From an uncultured Erysipelotrichaceae bacterium (GTDB lineage: Bacteria; Bacillota_I; Bacilli_A; Erysipelotrichales; Erysipelotrichaceae), in assembly GCA_937902945.1 (NCBI GenBank), contig CALEMD010000022.1, positions 1-11,140 on the forward strand: DNA of 11,140 nucleotides, read 5' to 3'. Shown here piece by piece: positions 5,535 through 11,140 of this stretch; positions within the stretch are counted from its first letter, which is position 1, and every line of letters begins with the position of its first letter. The notes under the pieces are model-generated. The model saw nothing but the letters and a program-made list of their open reading frames with translations, searched no databases and was not told the DNA's origin. A program made the translations under genes and the position numbers.

Positions 5535-5864
5535 ATGAGTACACTTCTGAAAAGCTGGATTGTAAATACATTGTCCCTGTGGCTGCTGGATATGATGCTT
5601 TCAGGCATTGCTTTCAGCAGTGTATCTTCATTGCTGGCAACAGGGCTTGTTTTAGGAATGCTGAATGCAACTGTCAAGCCTCTATTGAAGGTTATATCAT
5701 TGCCGGTGACTGTTTTGACACTTGGTCTTTTTTCCTTGATTATAAATGCTTTGGTGCTGGAGCTTGCCTTTAATTTAATTGGCGGAACATATATCAGTTC
5801 GTTCGGTACGGCAATATGGGCGGCACTGCTTCTTGGCATTATGAATGCAATATTAGAAAATTGA
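5535..5864 (+). CDS. Phage_holin_4_2 / YvlD-type small membrane protein
   Basis: This 109-aa, very hydrophobic protein has about four membrane helices (residues roughly 5-25, 30-47, 52-80 and 88-106). The centre 'NATVKPLLKVISLPVTVLTLG' region, with the N-x-x-x-KP and SLP-x-T-x-LTLG pattern, is the signature of the Phage_holin_4_2 family (YvlD in Bacillus). Despite the name, members are common chromosomal genes with no known lysis role, and I see no phage genes here. The function is unknown, perhaps envelope related. Its promoter fires onto the ATG, so the mRNA is probably leaderless. A flavodoxin-domain gene follows after 16 bases in the same transcript. Confidence 0.85.
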   Translation: MSTLLKSWIVNTLSLWLLDMMLSGIAFSSVSSLLATGLVLGMLNATVKPLLKVISLPVTVLTLGLFSLIINALVLELAFNLIGGTYISSFGTAIWAALLLGIMNAILEN

Positions 5865-5880
5865 AAGGATCTTATTTTAA

Positions 5881-6306
5881 ATGATCGTAAATGTAATATA
5901 TCTGTCTAAAAAAGGACATACTGAAGCTGTGGCTGAAGCAATAGCTGAACAGTGCGGTGTTGAAGCCATTGATATTTCTACTCCGCATGTACTTCCGGAA
6001 AGTGATCTGCTGTTTATCGGCATGGGAATATATGCCGGCAAACCGGATGAAGCATTGCTGAAGTATCTGGATGATCTGCCTGTTGGCTCATTTAAGGGTG
6101 CTGCAATCTTTTCTACAAGCTGTATTGGCAAGGATCAAACGGAGCTTGCGGTGAATCTGTTGAAGCATAAGCATGTAGAAGTCTACAGCAATCATCTGTC
6201 ACTGCCTGGGCAGTTTCTGTTCCTGCAGAGGAAAAGACCGAACAGTTCTGATCTGGCAGCCGCAAAACGCTGGGCACAGAAAGTACTGGACGCATTCAAC
6301 GGCTGA
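5881..6306 (+). CDS. Flavodoxin-domain protein
   Basis: This 141-aa protein has the alternating strand-helix pattern of a flavodoxin-like fold. It opens with beta-strand 'VNVIYLS' and a phosphate-binding loop 'SKKGHTEAVAEAIA' (residues 9-22), comparable to the T-x-T-G-x-T FMN loop of flavodoxins but with Lys in place of the first Thr or Ser positions. 'DLLFIGMGIYAGKPDEALLKYL' follows, as in flavodoxin-family oxidoreductases, with the Tyr in 'IYAGKP' where aromatic residues stack on the flavin. It is probably an FMN-binding electron carrier or NAD(P)H-dependent reductase relative; the partner is unknown. It follows the holin-like gene by 16 bases and has AAAGGA at 5866-5871, nine bases before the ATG at 5881. 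Translation is likely linked to the upstream gene. A terminator-like hairpin follows. Confidence 0.8.
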   Translation: MIVNVIYLSKKGHTEAVAEAIAEQCGVEAIDISTPHVLPESDLLFIGMGIYAGKPDEALLKYLDDLPVGSFKGAAIFSTSCIGKDQTELAVNLLKHKHVEVYSNHLSLPGQFLFLQRKRPNSSDLAAAKRWAQKVLDAFNG

Positions 6307-6346
6307 TTCAGGAAGAAATGCATATAGTCTGCATCAGATTATTCTT

Positions 6347-6383
6347 AGGGATCGACGAGCTGCCATACAGCCAGGTCCTTTTT
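6347..6383 (+). terminator. Probable terminator after the flavodoxin gene
   Basis: AGGGATC (6347-6353) pairs with GGTCCT (6374-6379) with one bulged G, and an inner stem GCTG (6359-6362) with CAGC (6368-6371) closes a five-base loop. Five T follow (6379-6383). The stem is imperfect. Confidence 0.5.
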
Positions 6384-6409
6384 CTTTGCAGAATTATCGA
6401 ACAGCATTT

Positions 6410-6439
6410 TTGTCATTCTGGTGCAGTTTTTGTTATACT
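6410..6439 (+). promoter_or_regulatory. Promoter giving a near-leaderless transcript (dtd operon)
   Basis: TTGTCA (6410-6415), an 18-base spacer and TATACT (6434-6439), with TG at 6431-6432 forming an extended -10. The expected +1 is 6446, one base before the ATG at 6447. There is no room for a normal ribosome-binding site. Confidence 0.7.
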
Positions 6440-6446
6440 GTAGCGG

Positions 6447-6902
6447 ATGAAGACAGTTATACAGAGAGTAAAAAGAGCCAGTGTTGAAATAGATGGCAGA
6501 ATCCATGGCAGTATTGAGCGCGGGTATATGATACTTGTGGGTATCAGTGATACAGATGATGCTGCTATTGTCGAGAAAATGGCTCAGAAAATTGCTAAAC
6601 TGCGTATTTTTGAAGATGAAAACGGTAAAATGAACTTGAATCTTGAACAGATAAACGGAAAGATACTATCTATTTCCCAATTTACACTATATGCGGACTG
6701 CCGCAAGGGAAACAGACCTAGTTTTGATGGCGCAGGCAAGCCGGAGCATGCTGAACAGATGTATCTGTATTTCAATGCATGTATGCGCAATGAAGGCTAT
6801 ATTGTGGAAGAAGGCATCTTCGGTGCAGATATGCAGGTAGAACTTCTGAATGATGGTCCAGTAACGATGATTCTTGATTCTGATGAAATAATAAAGAGGT
6901 GA
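6447..6902 (+). CDS. dtd: D-aminoacyl-tRNA deacylase
   Basis: The 151-aa protein matches the usual length and sequence of Dtd, a homodimeric cytoplasmic enzyme that cleaves D-amino acids (and misloaded glycine) from tRNA, keeping translation chirally correct. It begins with the family's 'MKTVIQRVKRASVEI' and carries both active-site signatures: SQFTL at 77-81 and NDGPVT at 135-140, the cross-subunit Gly-Pro motif that rejects L-amino acids. 'RKGNRPSFDGA' (86-96) is also typical. It is the first gene of a tight operon with folD and DUF951, and its end contains the ribosome-binding site of folD (AGAGGTGA, which includes its TGA stop). Its own ATG has no Shine-Dalgarno because transcription appears to start at or next to the codon. 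Confidence 0.95.
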   Translation: MKTVIQRVKRASVEIDGRIHGSIERGYMILVGISDTDDAAIVEKMAQKIAKLRIFEDENGKMNLNLEQINGKILSISQFTLYADCRKGNRPSFDGAGKPEHAEQMYLYFNACMRNEGYIVEEGIFGADMQVELLNDGPVTMILDSDEIIKR

Positions 6903-6906
6903 TTCG

Positions 6907-7758
6907 ATGGGACAGATCATATACGGCAGTGAAGTAGCGAAAGAGCGCCGGGCAGCACTGAAAGAAAAAATTGATATGCAGCGCAGTGAAGGCAGAAGAG
7001 CACCGTGTCTTGCGGTAATACTTGCTGGTGACAATCCTGCTTCCCTTTCTTATGTCAAAGGCAAGGAAAAGGCCTGTGCTGAAGTTGGCATTGAAGTAAA
7101 GATGATGCATTTGCCGGAGACAGTCTCACAGCAGGAACTGGAGAATAATATCCGTCAATGCTCAGAGGATGATAAGATCGATGGCATTCTCCTGCAGCTG
7201 CCGCTTCCGCAGGGTTTGCAGGAGAATCGGGCTATTCAGCTGATCAGCCCTGATAAAGATGTAGATGGACTGACAGAGATCAGCGTAGGCCGGCTTTACC
7301 TGAATGAACCAGGCTTTGTGCCGTGCACTCCGCTTGGCATAATGGCATTGCTTCAGAAGATGGGCTGCAGCTTAAGCGGAAAGAACGCAGTGGTTATCGG
7401 CCGCAGCAAGCTGGTTGGAGCCCCTGTTGCCAGACTCTTGCAGAATGAGAATGCAACGGTTACCATATGCCACTCAAAGACACACAATCTTGAACAGGTA
7501 TGCAGACAGGCAGATGTTCTTGTGGCCGCAATCGGCAGACCTCTGTTTGTGACAGATGCGTTTGTAAAAGAAGGAGCGTATGTCATTGATGTAGGCATCA
7601 ACCGCAAAGCAGATGGACATCTTTGCGGAGATGTGGATTTTGATAAGGTAATGCCGCATGTTTCAGCCATTACACCGGTTCCAAAAGGAGTAGGGCCGAT
7701 GACAATATGCATGCTCTTGGAGAATACCTATCAGGCATATGAAAGCAGGCGGCAGTAA
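6907..7758 (+). CDS. folD: Bifunctional methylene-THF dehydrogenase / methenyl-THF cyclohydrolase
   Basis: FolD interconverts 5,10-methylene-, 5,10-methenyl- and 10-formyl-tetrahydrofolate in the cytoplasm, supplying one-carbon units and NADPH. The 283-aa length is normal. Key residues are visible: Tyr49 and the catalytic Lys53 in 'SYVKGKEKA', QLPLP at 97-101, the folate-site Asp in 'PDKDVDG' (115-121), the cofactor loop 'GRSKLVGAP' (165-173), 'YVIDVGINR' (225-233), and the C-terminal 'TPVPKGVGPMT' (256-266). AGAGGTGA lies just upstream, overlapping the end of dtd, and the intergenic gap is four bases, so the two are co-translated. The stop codon TAA shares its last A with the ATG of the next gene. 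Confidence 0.96.
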   Translation: MGQIIYGSEVAKERRAALKEKIDMQRSEGRRAPCLAVILAGDNPASLSYVKGKEKACAEVGIEVKMMHLPETVSQQELENNIRQCSEDDKIDGILLQLPLPQGLQENRAIQLISPDKDVDGLTEISVGRLYLNEPGFVPCTPLGIMALLQKMGCSLSGKNAVVIGRSKLVGAPVARLLQNENATVTICHSKTHNLEQVCRQADVLVAAIGRPLFVTDAFVKEGAYVIDVGINRKADGHLCGDVDFDKVMPHVSAITPVPKGVGPMTICMLLENTYQAYESRRQ

Positions 7759-7961
7759 TGGAATACGGACTGAATGATATAGTTGAAATGCGCAAGGAAC
7801 ATCCCTGCCGCAAATCGAAATACTGGAAGATTATCCGCGTTGGTGCAGATATCAAAATCAAATGTCAGGGATGCGGAGCAGTTGTCATGTTTCCGCGTCA
7901 TGAGTTTGAACGCAAACTGAAGAAAGTCATTGAAAGAGCAGAAGAAACAATTGAGAATTGA
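7758..7961 (+). CDS. DUF951 family protein (YyzM-like)
   Basis: This 67-aa protein fits DUF951, a small family of Bacillota whose function is unknown. It has the family pattern: a conserved 'NDIVEMRKEHPC' start with His15-Pro-Cys17, then 'CQGCG' with Cys36 and Cys39. The Cys-X2-C plus the upstream Cys and His suggest a zinc or other metal site, which is inference. The tail (about 47-67) is a charged helix. The ATG overlaps the folD stop by one base, so translation is coupled. DUF951 genes commonly sit directly before ychF, as here. Its stop region doubles as the -35 element of the ychF promoter. Confidence 0.88.
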   Translation: MEYGLNDIVEMRKEHPCRKSKYWKIIRVGADIKIKCQGCGAVVMFPRHEFERKLKKVIERAEETIEN

Positions 7962-7986
7962 GAAGCAAAGCAGTCAGCAGTATACT
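7958..7986 (+). promoter_or_regulatory. Sigma-A promoter of ychF
   Basis: TTGAGA (7958-7963), 17 bases and TATACT (7981-7986). The -35 overlaps the DUF951 stop codon. The predicted +1 near 7993 gives a leader of about 19 bases with GAAGAGG. Confidence 0.7.
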
Positions 7987-8011
7987 TGTAAATTGTGAAG
8001 AGGTAGATCAT

Positions 8012-9112
8012 ATGTCATTGACAGCAGGAATCGTAGGACTTCCAAATGTTGGGAAGTCCACATTATTCAACGCAATAACCAACAGCCAGGTATTGGCTGA
8101 AAACTATCCATTTGCGACAATCAATCCAAATGTCGGAGTGGTTGAAGTTCCCGATGAGAGAATGGATGAAATCGTCAAACTATTCAATCCTAAGCGGACA
8201 ATCTATACAACATTTGAATTCACAGATATTGCCGGTCTTGTAAAGGGAGCCTCAAAAGGGGAAGGACTTGGAAACCAGTTCCTGTCTCATATCCGTCAGA
8301 CAGATGCAATATGCCATGTAGTCAGATGCTTTGATGATCCGGATATTATGCATGTGGATGGTTCAGTTGATCCGATCCGTGATATTGAAACGATAAACTT
8401 TGAACTGTGCATTGCGGATCTTGAAACAGTTGAGAACAGAATAGGCAAGGTCTATCGCAAGGCTTTAGCAAAGGAAAAAGGGTATGCAGAAGAATATGCG
8501 CTGCTTTTGAAACTGAAGGAAGCCCTGTCTGCAGGCAGATCCAGCCGCTATCTGGAGTTTACAAAAGAAGAAAAAGCAATCCTGTCGAGCTATCAGCTGC
8601 TGACAGACAAACCTGTTATCTATATTGCCAATATGTCAGATGAAGATATTGCAGATCCTAGTACCAATGCGTATTTTCAGAAAGTGAAGGAGTATGCCGC
8701 AAAAGAAGGCAGTGAAGCAATTGCTATCTGTGCGAGCATGGAACAGGAACTCTCTTCATTGAATAAAGAAGAAAAAGAGGCATTCATGAATGACCTTGGC
8801 ATACAGAAATCAGGCCTTGATCAGATTATTCAGGCGGCCTATCATCTTCTAGGTCTGAGAACTTTCTTTACAGTCGGAGAACCGGAATGCAGAGCATGGA
8901 CATTCCATGAGGGAATGCTGGCACCGCAATGTGCAGGCATCATCCATACAGACTTTGAAAAGGGATTCATCAGAGCAGAGATCTACAGTTATGAAGACCT
9001 TGCAGAATATCATACAGAACAATCTTTGAAGGAACATGGCAAGATACGTCTGGAAGGAAAGAACTATGTCATGCAGGATGGAGACGTTGTATTCTTCCGA
9101 TTCAATGTTTAG
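8012..9112 (+). CDS. ychF: Ribosome-associated ATPase YchF (Obg family)
   Basis: The start at 8012 gives 366 aa, the usual YchF length; the open frame reaches 18 codons further up, but the promoter and the GAAGAGG ribosome-binding site (7998-8004) favour this ATG, and YchF proteins begin like this ('MSLTAGIVGLPNVGKST'). The P-loop is GLPNVGKS (9-16), the switch II 'DIAGLVKGAS' begins at 72, and the G4 position reads NMSD (207-210) instead of NKxD. That change is why YchF prefers ATP to GTP. A central coiled-coil helical region lies near 125-190, and a TGS domain fills about 280-366, ending 'DGDVVFFRFNV'. YchF binds the ribosome and influences translation and stress responses. It belongs with DUF951 in a common order. 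No terminator separates it from the next gene. Confidence 0.96.
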   Translation: MSLTAGIVGLPNVGKSTLFNAITNSQVLAENYPFATINPNVGVVEVPDERMDEIVKLFNPKRTIYTTFEFTDIAGLVKGASKGEGLGNQFLSHIRQTDAICHVVRCFDDPDIMHVDGSVDPIRDIETINFELCIADLETVENRIGKVYRKALAKEKGYAEEYALLLKLKEALSAGRSSRYLEFTKEEKAILSSYQLLTDKPVIYIANMSDEDIADPSTNAYFQKVKEYAAKEGSEAIAICASMEQELSSLNKEEKEAFMNDLGIQKSGLDQIIQAAYHLLGLRTFFTVGEPECRAWTFHEGMLAPQCAGIIHTDFEKGFIRAEIYSYEDLAEYHTEQSLKEHGKIRLEGKNYVMQDGDVVFFRFNV

Positions 9113-9138
9113 TTTCCATTTCTGCAGTCTGCATAACG

Positions 9139-9147
9139 TGTTAAAAT
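9139..9147 (+). promoter_or_regulatory. Putative extended -10 promoter of the c-di-AMP receptor gene
   Basis: TGT plus TAAAAT (-10 at 9142-9147). No good -35 is seen. The predicted +1 near 9154 leaves room for GGAGGA before the ATG at 9172. Confidence 0.45.
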
Positions 9148-9171
9148 AAGATTGTATAGGAGGACGCGTAT

Positions 9172-9495
9172 ATGAAACTGATACTCGCAATTGTTTCAAA
9201 TGATGATGCTTCAAGCGTTTCATCAGCACTTACAAAAGATAATTACTCGGTTACACGTCTAGCAACTACAGGCGGATTTCTAAGAGCAGGCAATACAACA
9301 ATTATTGTCGGTACAGAAGATGAAAAGGTAGATCACTGCATTGAGATCATCGGCAATGAATCAAAGCGCAGAACGGAGATTGTTCCGTCTACTGCAAGCT
9401 ATGATATTGGCAGATATGCGTCCTTCCCTGTTGAAGTACAGATCGGCGGGGCGACGATCTTTGTCTTGAACGTTGAACAGTTCAAGAAACTCTAA
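9172..9495 (+). CDS. darA: Cyclic-di-AMP receptor, PII-like (PstA/DarA)
   Basis: The 107-aa protein matches the PstA/DarA (YaaQ) family: trimeric, PII-fold cytoplasmic proteins that bind cyclic-di-AMP at subunit interfaces. The characteristic early segment 'YSVTRLATTGGFLRAGNTT' (residues 25-43) contains the ligand-contacting TGGFL-x-x-GNTT stretch, followed by 'IIVGTED' and a flexible large loop, ending in 'GGATIFVLNVEQF'. A strong GGAGGA lies upstream. The downstream partner of DarA is still unclear in the family; here it sits after ychF and before a GNAT and glutamate dehydrogenase frame, separated by a terminator. Read-through of that terminator is the only visible way to transcribe the next gene from this one. 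Confidence 0.93.
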   Translation: MKLILAIVSNDDASSVSSALTKDNYSVTRLATTGGFLRAGNTTIIVGTEDEKVDHCIEIIGNESKRRTEIVPSTASYDIGRYASFPVEVQIGGATIFVLNVEQFKKL

Positions 9496-9516
9496 AGCGG
9501 AATATTCCGCTTTTTT
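9494..9516 (+). terminator. Intrinsic terminator after the c-di-AMP receptor gene
   Basis: AAAGCGGAAT and ATTCCGCTTT form a perfect 20-bp palindrome (9494-9513) continuing into a T-run to 9516. It overlaps the last two bases of the stop codon and ends only four bases before the next ATG. Confidence 0.85.
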
Positions 9517-9520
9517 CAAT

Positions 9521-11140
9521 ATGAAAATACAGAAGACAAAAATTGAAGATATACCGGCGGTGCTGGAAATCTATCAGGATGCAAGATCCTATTTCAAAGA
9601 GAACAGCATACCGCAATGGCAGGGCGACTATCCTAATGAAATGGATATCCGCAAGGATATTGAAGAGGGTGGCAGCTATATAGCCGTTGATCAAGAAACA
9701 GCTGTAGGGACATGCTTTATCAGTCTGCAGGCTGATCATAATTATGACTATATAGAAAATGGCCATTGGCTGAATGATAATCGCTATGGGGTTCTGCATA
9801 GAACGGCAGTGCATTCATCCTGCAAGGGCAGAGGCATTGCAGATCTGTTTGTGGATGAAGCGGCTGAATTGGCAAGACAGGCAGGCATATATGATCTGCG
9901 GGCAGATACACATGAGAAGAATAGGTCTATGCGGCGGATGCTTGAAAAGAATGGATTCAAGGCATGCGGGATTATCTATGTAGAAGATGGAACACCGCGC
10001 ATAGCTTATCAGAAACAATTGAACAGTGAGGAGAAAAGTATGAATGCATATGCAGAAAGAGTATTGAAAGAATACCAGATGAAAGATGCAGGACAGCCGG
10101 AATTCCTGCAGGCACTTGAAGAAGTAATGAACAGTGCTTCTTTGATTCTGGATAAGCACCCGGAATATGAAAAGATGGCAGTACTGGAAAGACTTTGTGA
10201 GCCAGAGAGAATCATCATGTTCAAAGTGCCATGGATGGATGACTGCGGAACAGTGCATGTGAACAGAGGCTATCGAGTGCAGTATTCCAGTGTATTAGGT
10301 CCTTATAAAGGAGGATTGCGCTTTCATCCGACTGTGAATCTAAGTGTTCTGAAGTTTCTTGGTTTTGAACAGGTGTTTAAGAACTGTCTGACATCCTTGC
10401 CGATTGGCGGAGGAAAAGGCGGATCAGATTTTGATCCAAAAGGAAAGAGTGACGCTGAAGTCATGCGTTTCTGCCAGAGCTTCATGAATGAACTGTATCG
10501 TCATATAGGACCGGATATTGATGTTCCGGCGGGTGATATGGGAGTAGGCGGCAGAGAAATCGGCTATCTGTATGGAGCATACAGACGCCTGACAGGTACA
10601 GCTCAAAGAGGTGTCCTGACTGGCAAGGGAGTAGGCTACGGCGGATCGCTTGCAAGAACAGAAGCTACCGGATATGGACTTGTATACTTTACGGAAGAGA
10701 TGCTGAAAAAGGCAGGGAAGAAACCGGAAGGACTCAGAGCTATTGTGTCGGGTTCTGGCAATGTTGCCATCTATGCATGTGAGAAAGCACAGGCGATAGG
10801 AATCAAAGTCATTGCGATGAGTGATTCACATGGATATATAGAAGATGAAGAACTGGATCTTTCTGTCATCAAGACAATTAAGGAAAAAGAACGCGGATCA
10901 CTTTCTGGCTATCCTGTCAGAGCAGGTCATGGTGCATATCATGAGGGATCTGTGTATGATGCAGGATTGAAATGCGATTTAGCACTGCCTTGTGCTACGC
11001 AGAATGAAATTGATCTGGATAGAGCAGAGAAACTGAAAGACGGAGGCTGCTTCCTGGTTGCAGAAGGTGCAAATATGCCTGACAGCAATGAAGCAATTGC
11101 TTTCTATCATGATGCACATATTCTGTTTGCGCCTGGCAAG
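9521..11140 (+). CDS. GNAT acetyltransferase fused in frame to glutamate dehydrogenase (partial)
   Basis: From the ATG at 9521 the frame has no stop through to the window end (540 codons). Residues 1-168 are a GNAT N-acetyltransferase domain: 'TKIEDIPAVLEIYQDA' at the start, the acetyl-CoA loop 'CKGRGIADLF' (101-110) after strand 'VLHRTAVHSS', and 'NRSMRRMLEKNGF' (134-146), the usual N-x-x-M/A-x-x-L-x-K-x-GF signature. Such enzymes acetylate an amino group of a small molecule or protein. A short linker (about 169-173) leads directly into glutamate dehydrogenase Met174, which has its own ribosome-binding site. The ATG at 9521 lacks a Shine-Dalgarno and follows a terminator by four bases, so expression of the GNAT part may be low. 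It may be a true fusion, two overlapping products, or a GNAT gene that has lost its stop. I checked codon by codon from 9521 to 10061 and saw no stop. Confidence 0.65.
   Translation, partial: MKIQKTKIEDIPAVLEIYQDARSYFKENSIPQWQGDYPNEMDIRKDIEEGGSYIAVDQETAVGTCFISLQADHNYDYIENGHWLNDNRYGVLHRTAVHSSCKGRGIADLFVDEAAELARQAGIYDLRADTHEKNRSMRRMLEKNGFKACGIIYVEDGTPRIAYQKQLNSEEKSMNAYAERVLKEYQMKDAGQPEFLQALEEVMNSASLILDKHPEYEKMAVLERLCEPERIIMFKVPWMDDCGTVHVNRGYRVQYSSVLGPYKGGLRFHPTVNLSVLKFLGFEQVFKNCLTSLPIGGGKGGSDFDPKGKSDAEVMRFCQSFMNELYRHIGPDIDVPAGDMGVGGREIGYLYGAYRRLTGTAQRGVLTGKGVGYGGSLARTEATGYGLVYFTEEMLKKAGKKPEGLRAIVSGSGNVAIYACEKAQAIGIKVIAMSDSHGYIEDEELDLSVIKTIKEKERGSLSGYPVRAGHGAYHEGSVYDAGLKCDLALPCATQNEIDLDRAEKLKDGGCFLVAEGANMPDSNEAIAFYHDAHILFAPGK
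10028..10033 (+). promoter_or_regulatory. Internal ribosome-binding site for glutamate dehydrogenase
   Basis: GAGGAG sits six bases before the ATG at 10040, an ideal spacing. It shows that glutamate dehydrogenase can be made separately even though the GNAT frame runs through it. Confidence 0.75.
10040..11140 (+). CDS. gdhA: NADP-type glutamate dehydrogenase, 3' end cut by window
   Basis: GdhA reversibly aminates 2-oxoglutarate to glutamate with NAD(P)H and ammonium, a hexameric cytoplasmic enzyme. Of about 445 residues, 367 are visible. The substrate and catalytic region is intact: 'GPYKGGLRFHP' (88-97), the catalytic Lys126 in 'PIGGGKGG' (121-128), 'SDFDPKGKSDAE', and Asp166 in 'VPAGDMGVGGREIG' (162-174). 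The dinucleotide-binding domain shows 'GSGNVA' (238-243) and 'MSDSHG' (260-265); Ser rather than an acidic residue at the end of this strand agrees with NADP(H) use, though this is inference. 'AEGANMP' (341-347) follows. The ATG at 10040 has an excellent GAGGAG. It is read in the same frame as the upstream GNAT domain. The window ends before the C-terminal helices. Confidence 0.95.
   Translation, partial: MNAYAERVLKEYQMKDAGQPEFLQALEEVMNSASLILDKHPEYEKMAVLERLCEPERIIMFKVPWMDDCGTVHVNRGYRVQYSSVLGPYKGGLRFHPTVNLSVLKFLGFEQVFKNCLTSLPIGGGKGGSDFDPKGKSDAEVMRFCQSFMNELYRHIGPDIDVPAGDMGVGGREIGYLYGAYRRLTGTAQRGVLTGKGVGYGGSLARTEATGYGLVYFTEEMLKKAGKKPEGLRAIVSGSGNVAIYACEKAQAIGIKVIAMSDSHGYIEDEELDLSVIKTIKEKERGSLSGYPVRAGHGAYHEGSVYDAGLKCDLALPCATQNEIDLDRAEKLKDGGCFLVAEGANMPDSNEAIAFYHDAHILFAPGK

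Noticed and set aside
5535..5864. Prophage remnant suggested by the holin-type family name
   Set aside because: The Phage_holin_4_2 family is chiefly chromosomal in Bacillota; no other phage gene is present here.
7958..8011. Upstream start for YchF at 7958
   Set aside because: It would overlap the DUF951 stop and the ychF promoter; the family starts at the MSLTAGIVGLPN Met and a good ribosome-binding site precedes 8012.
9473..9485. Palindrome TTGAACAGTTCAA near the end of darA as an operator
   Set aside because: It encodes conserved C-terminal residues of the protein and no promoter overlaps it, so a chance palindrome is more likely.

Overview
The window looks like chromosomal DNA from a low-to-moderate GC Bacillota (Firmicutes), possibly the Erysipelotrichia or a relative. 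The grounds are gene content (a DUF951 gene directly before ychF, a PstA/DarA-type cyclic-di-AMP receptor, an Rrf2 regulator, a Phage_holin_4_2-type membrane protein), sigma-A type promoters and compact U-tailed terminators. The exact taxon is inference. I saw no mobile element, CRISPR array, rRNA or canonical tRNA.

Region 1 (1-720): a divergent intergenic region with an inverted repeat separates the first codons of an off-window minus-strand gene from an Rrf2-family regulator with three Cys in an Fe-S-type arrangement. The regulator's 3' flank folds on paper into a four-helix, cloverleaf-like element with a possible pseudoknot, followed by a terminator that works in both directions. Region 2 (720-1823): a minus-strand PHP-family histidinol-phosphatase-like gene, with a divergent 49-aa small ORF and its own promoter and terminator. 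Region 3 (1863-4022): a Zn/Cd/Pb-type P1B ATPase behind a consensus promoter whose start site is covered by a perfect 9-2-9 palindrome of ArsR/SmtB type. Region 4 (4167-6383): a D,D-carboxypeptidase, then a holin-like membrane protein plus a flavodoxin-domain protein. Region 5 (6410-9147): dtd-folD-DUF951 as a tight operon, then ychF with its own promoter. Region 6 (9139-11140): the c-di-AMP receptor, a terminator, and one uninterrupted reading frame running from a GNAT acetyltransferase straight into NADP-type glutamate dehydrogenase, cut by the window end.

The most interesting signals are these. (a) Three promoters (dacA-like, holin-like, dtd) have extended -10 elements placed so that the predicted +1 falls on, or one base before, the ATG, with no Shine-Dalgarno; this suggests leaderless mRNAs. 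(b) The structured RNA downstream of rrf2 has a C-rich loop that can pair with GGTGGG next to it, a sequence that also occurs in the rrf2 ribosome-binding region. (c) GNAT and glutamate dehydrogenase share one open frame although the dehydrogenase keeps its own strong ribosome-binding site. (d) The ATPase has a textbook metal-sensor operator but no regulator gene beside it. Most of the rest is ordinary housekeeping: translation quality control (Dtd), one-carbon metabolism (FolD), ribosome-associated ATPase (YchF), cell-wall trimming and metal efflux.
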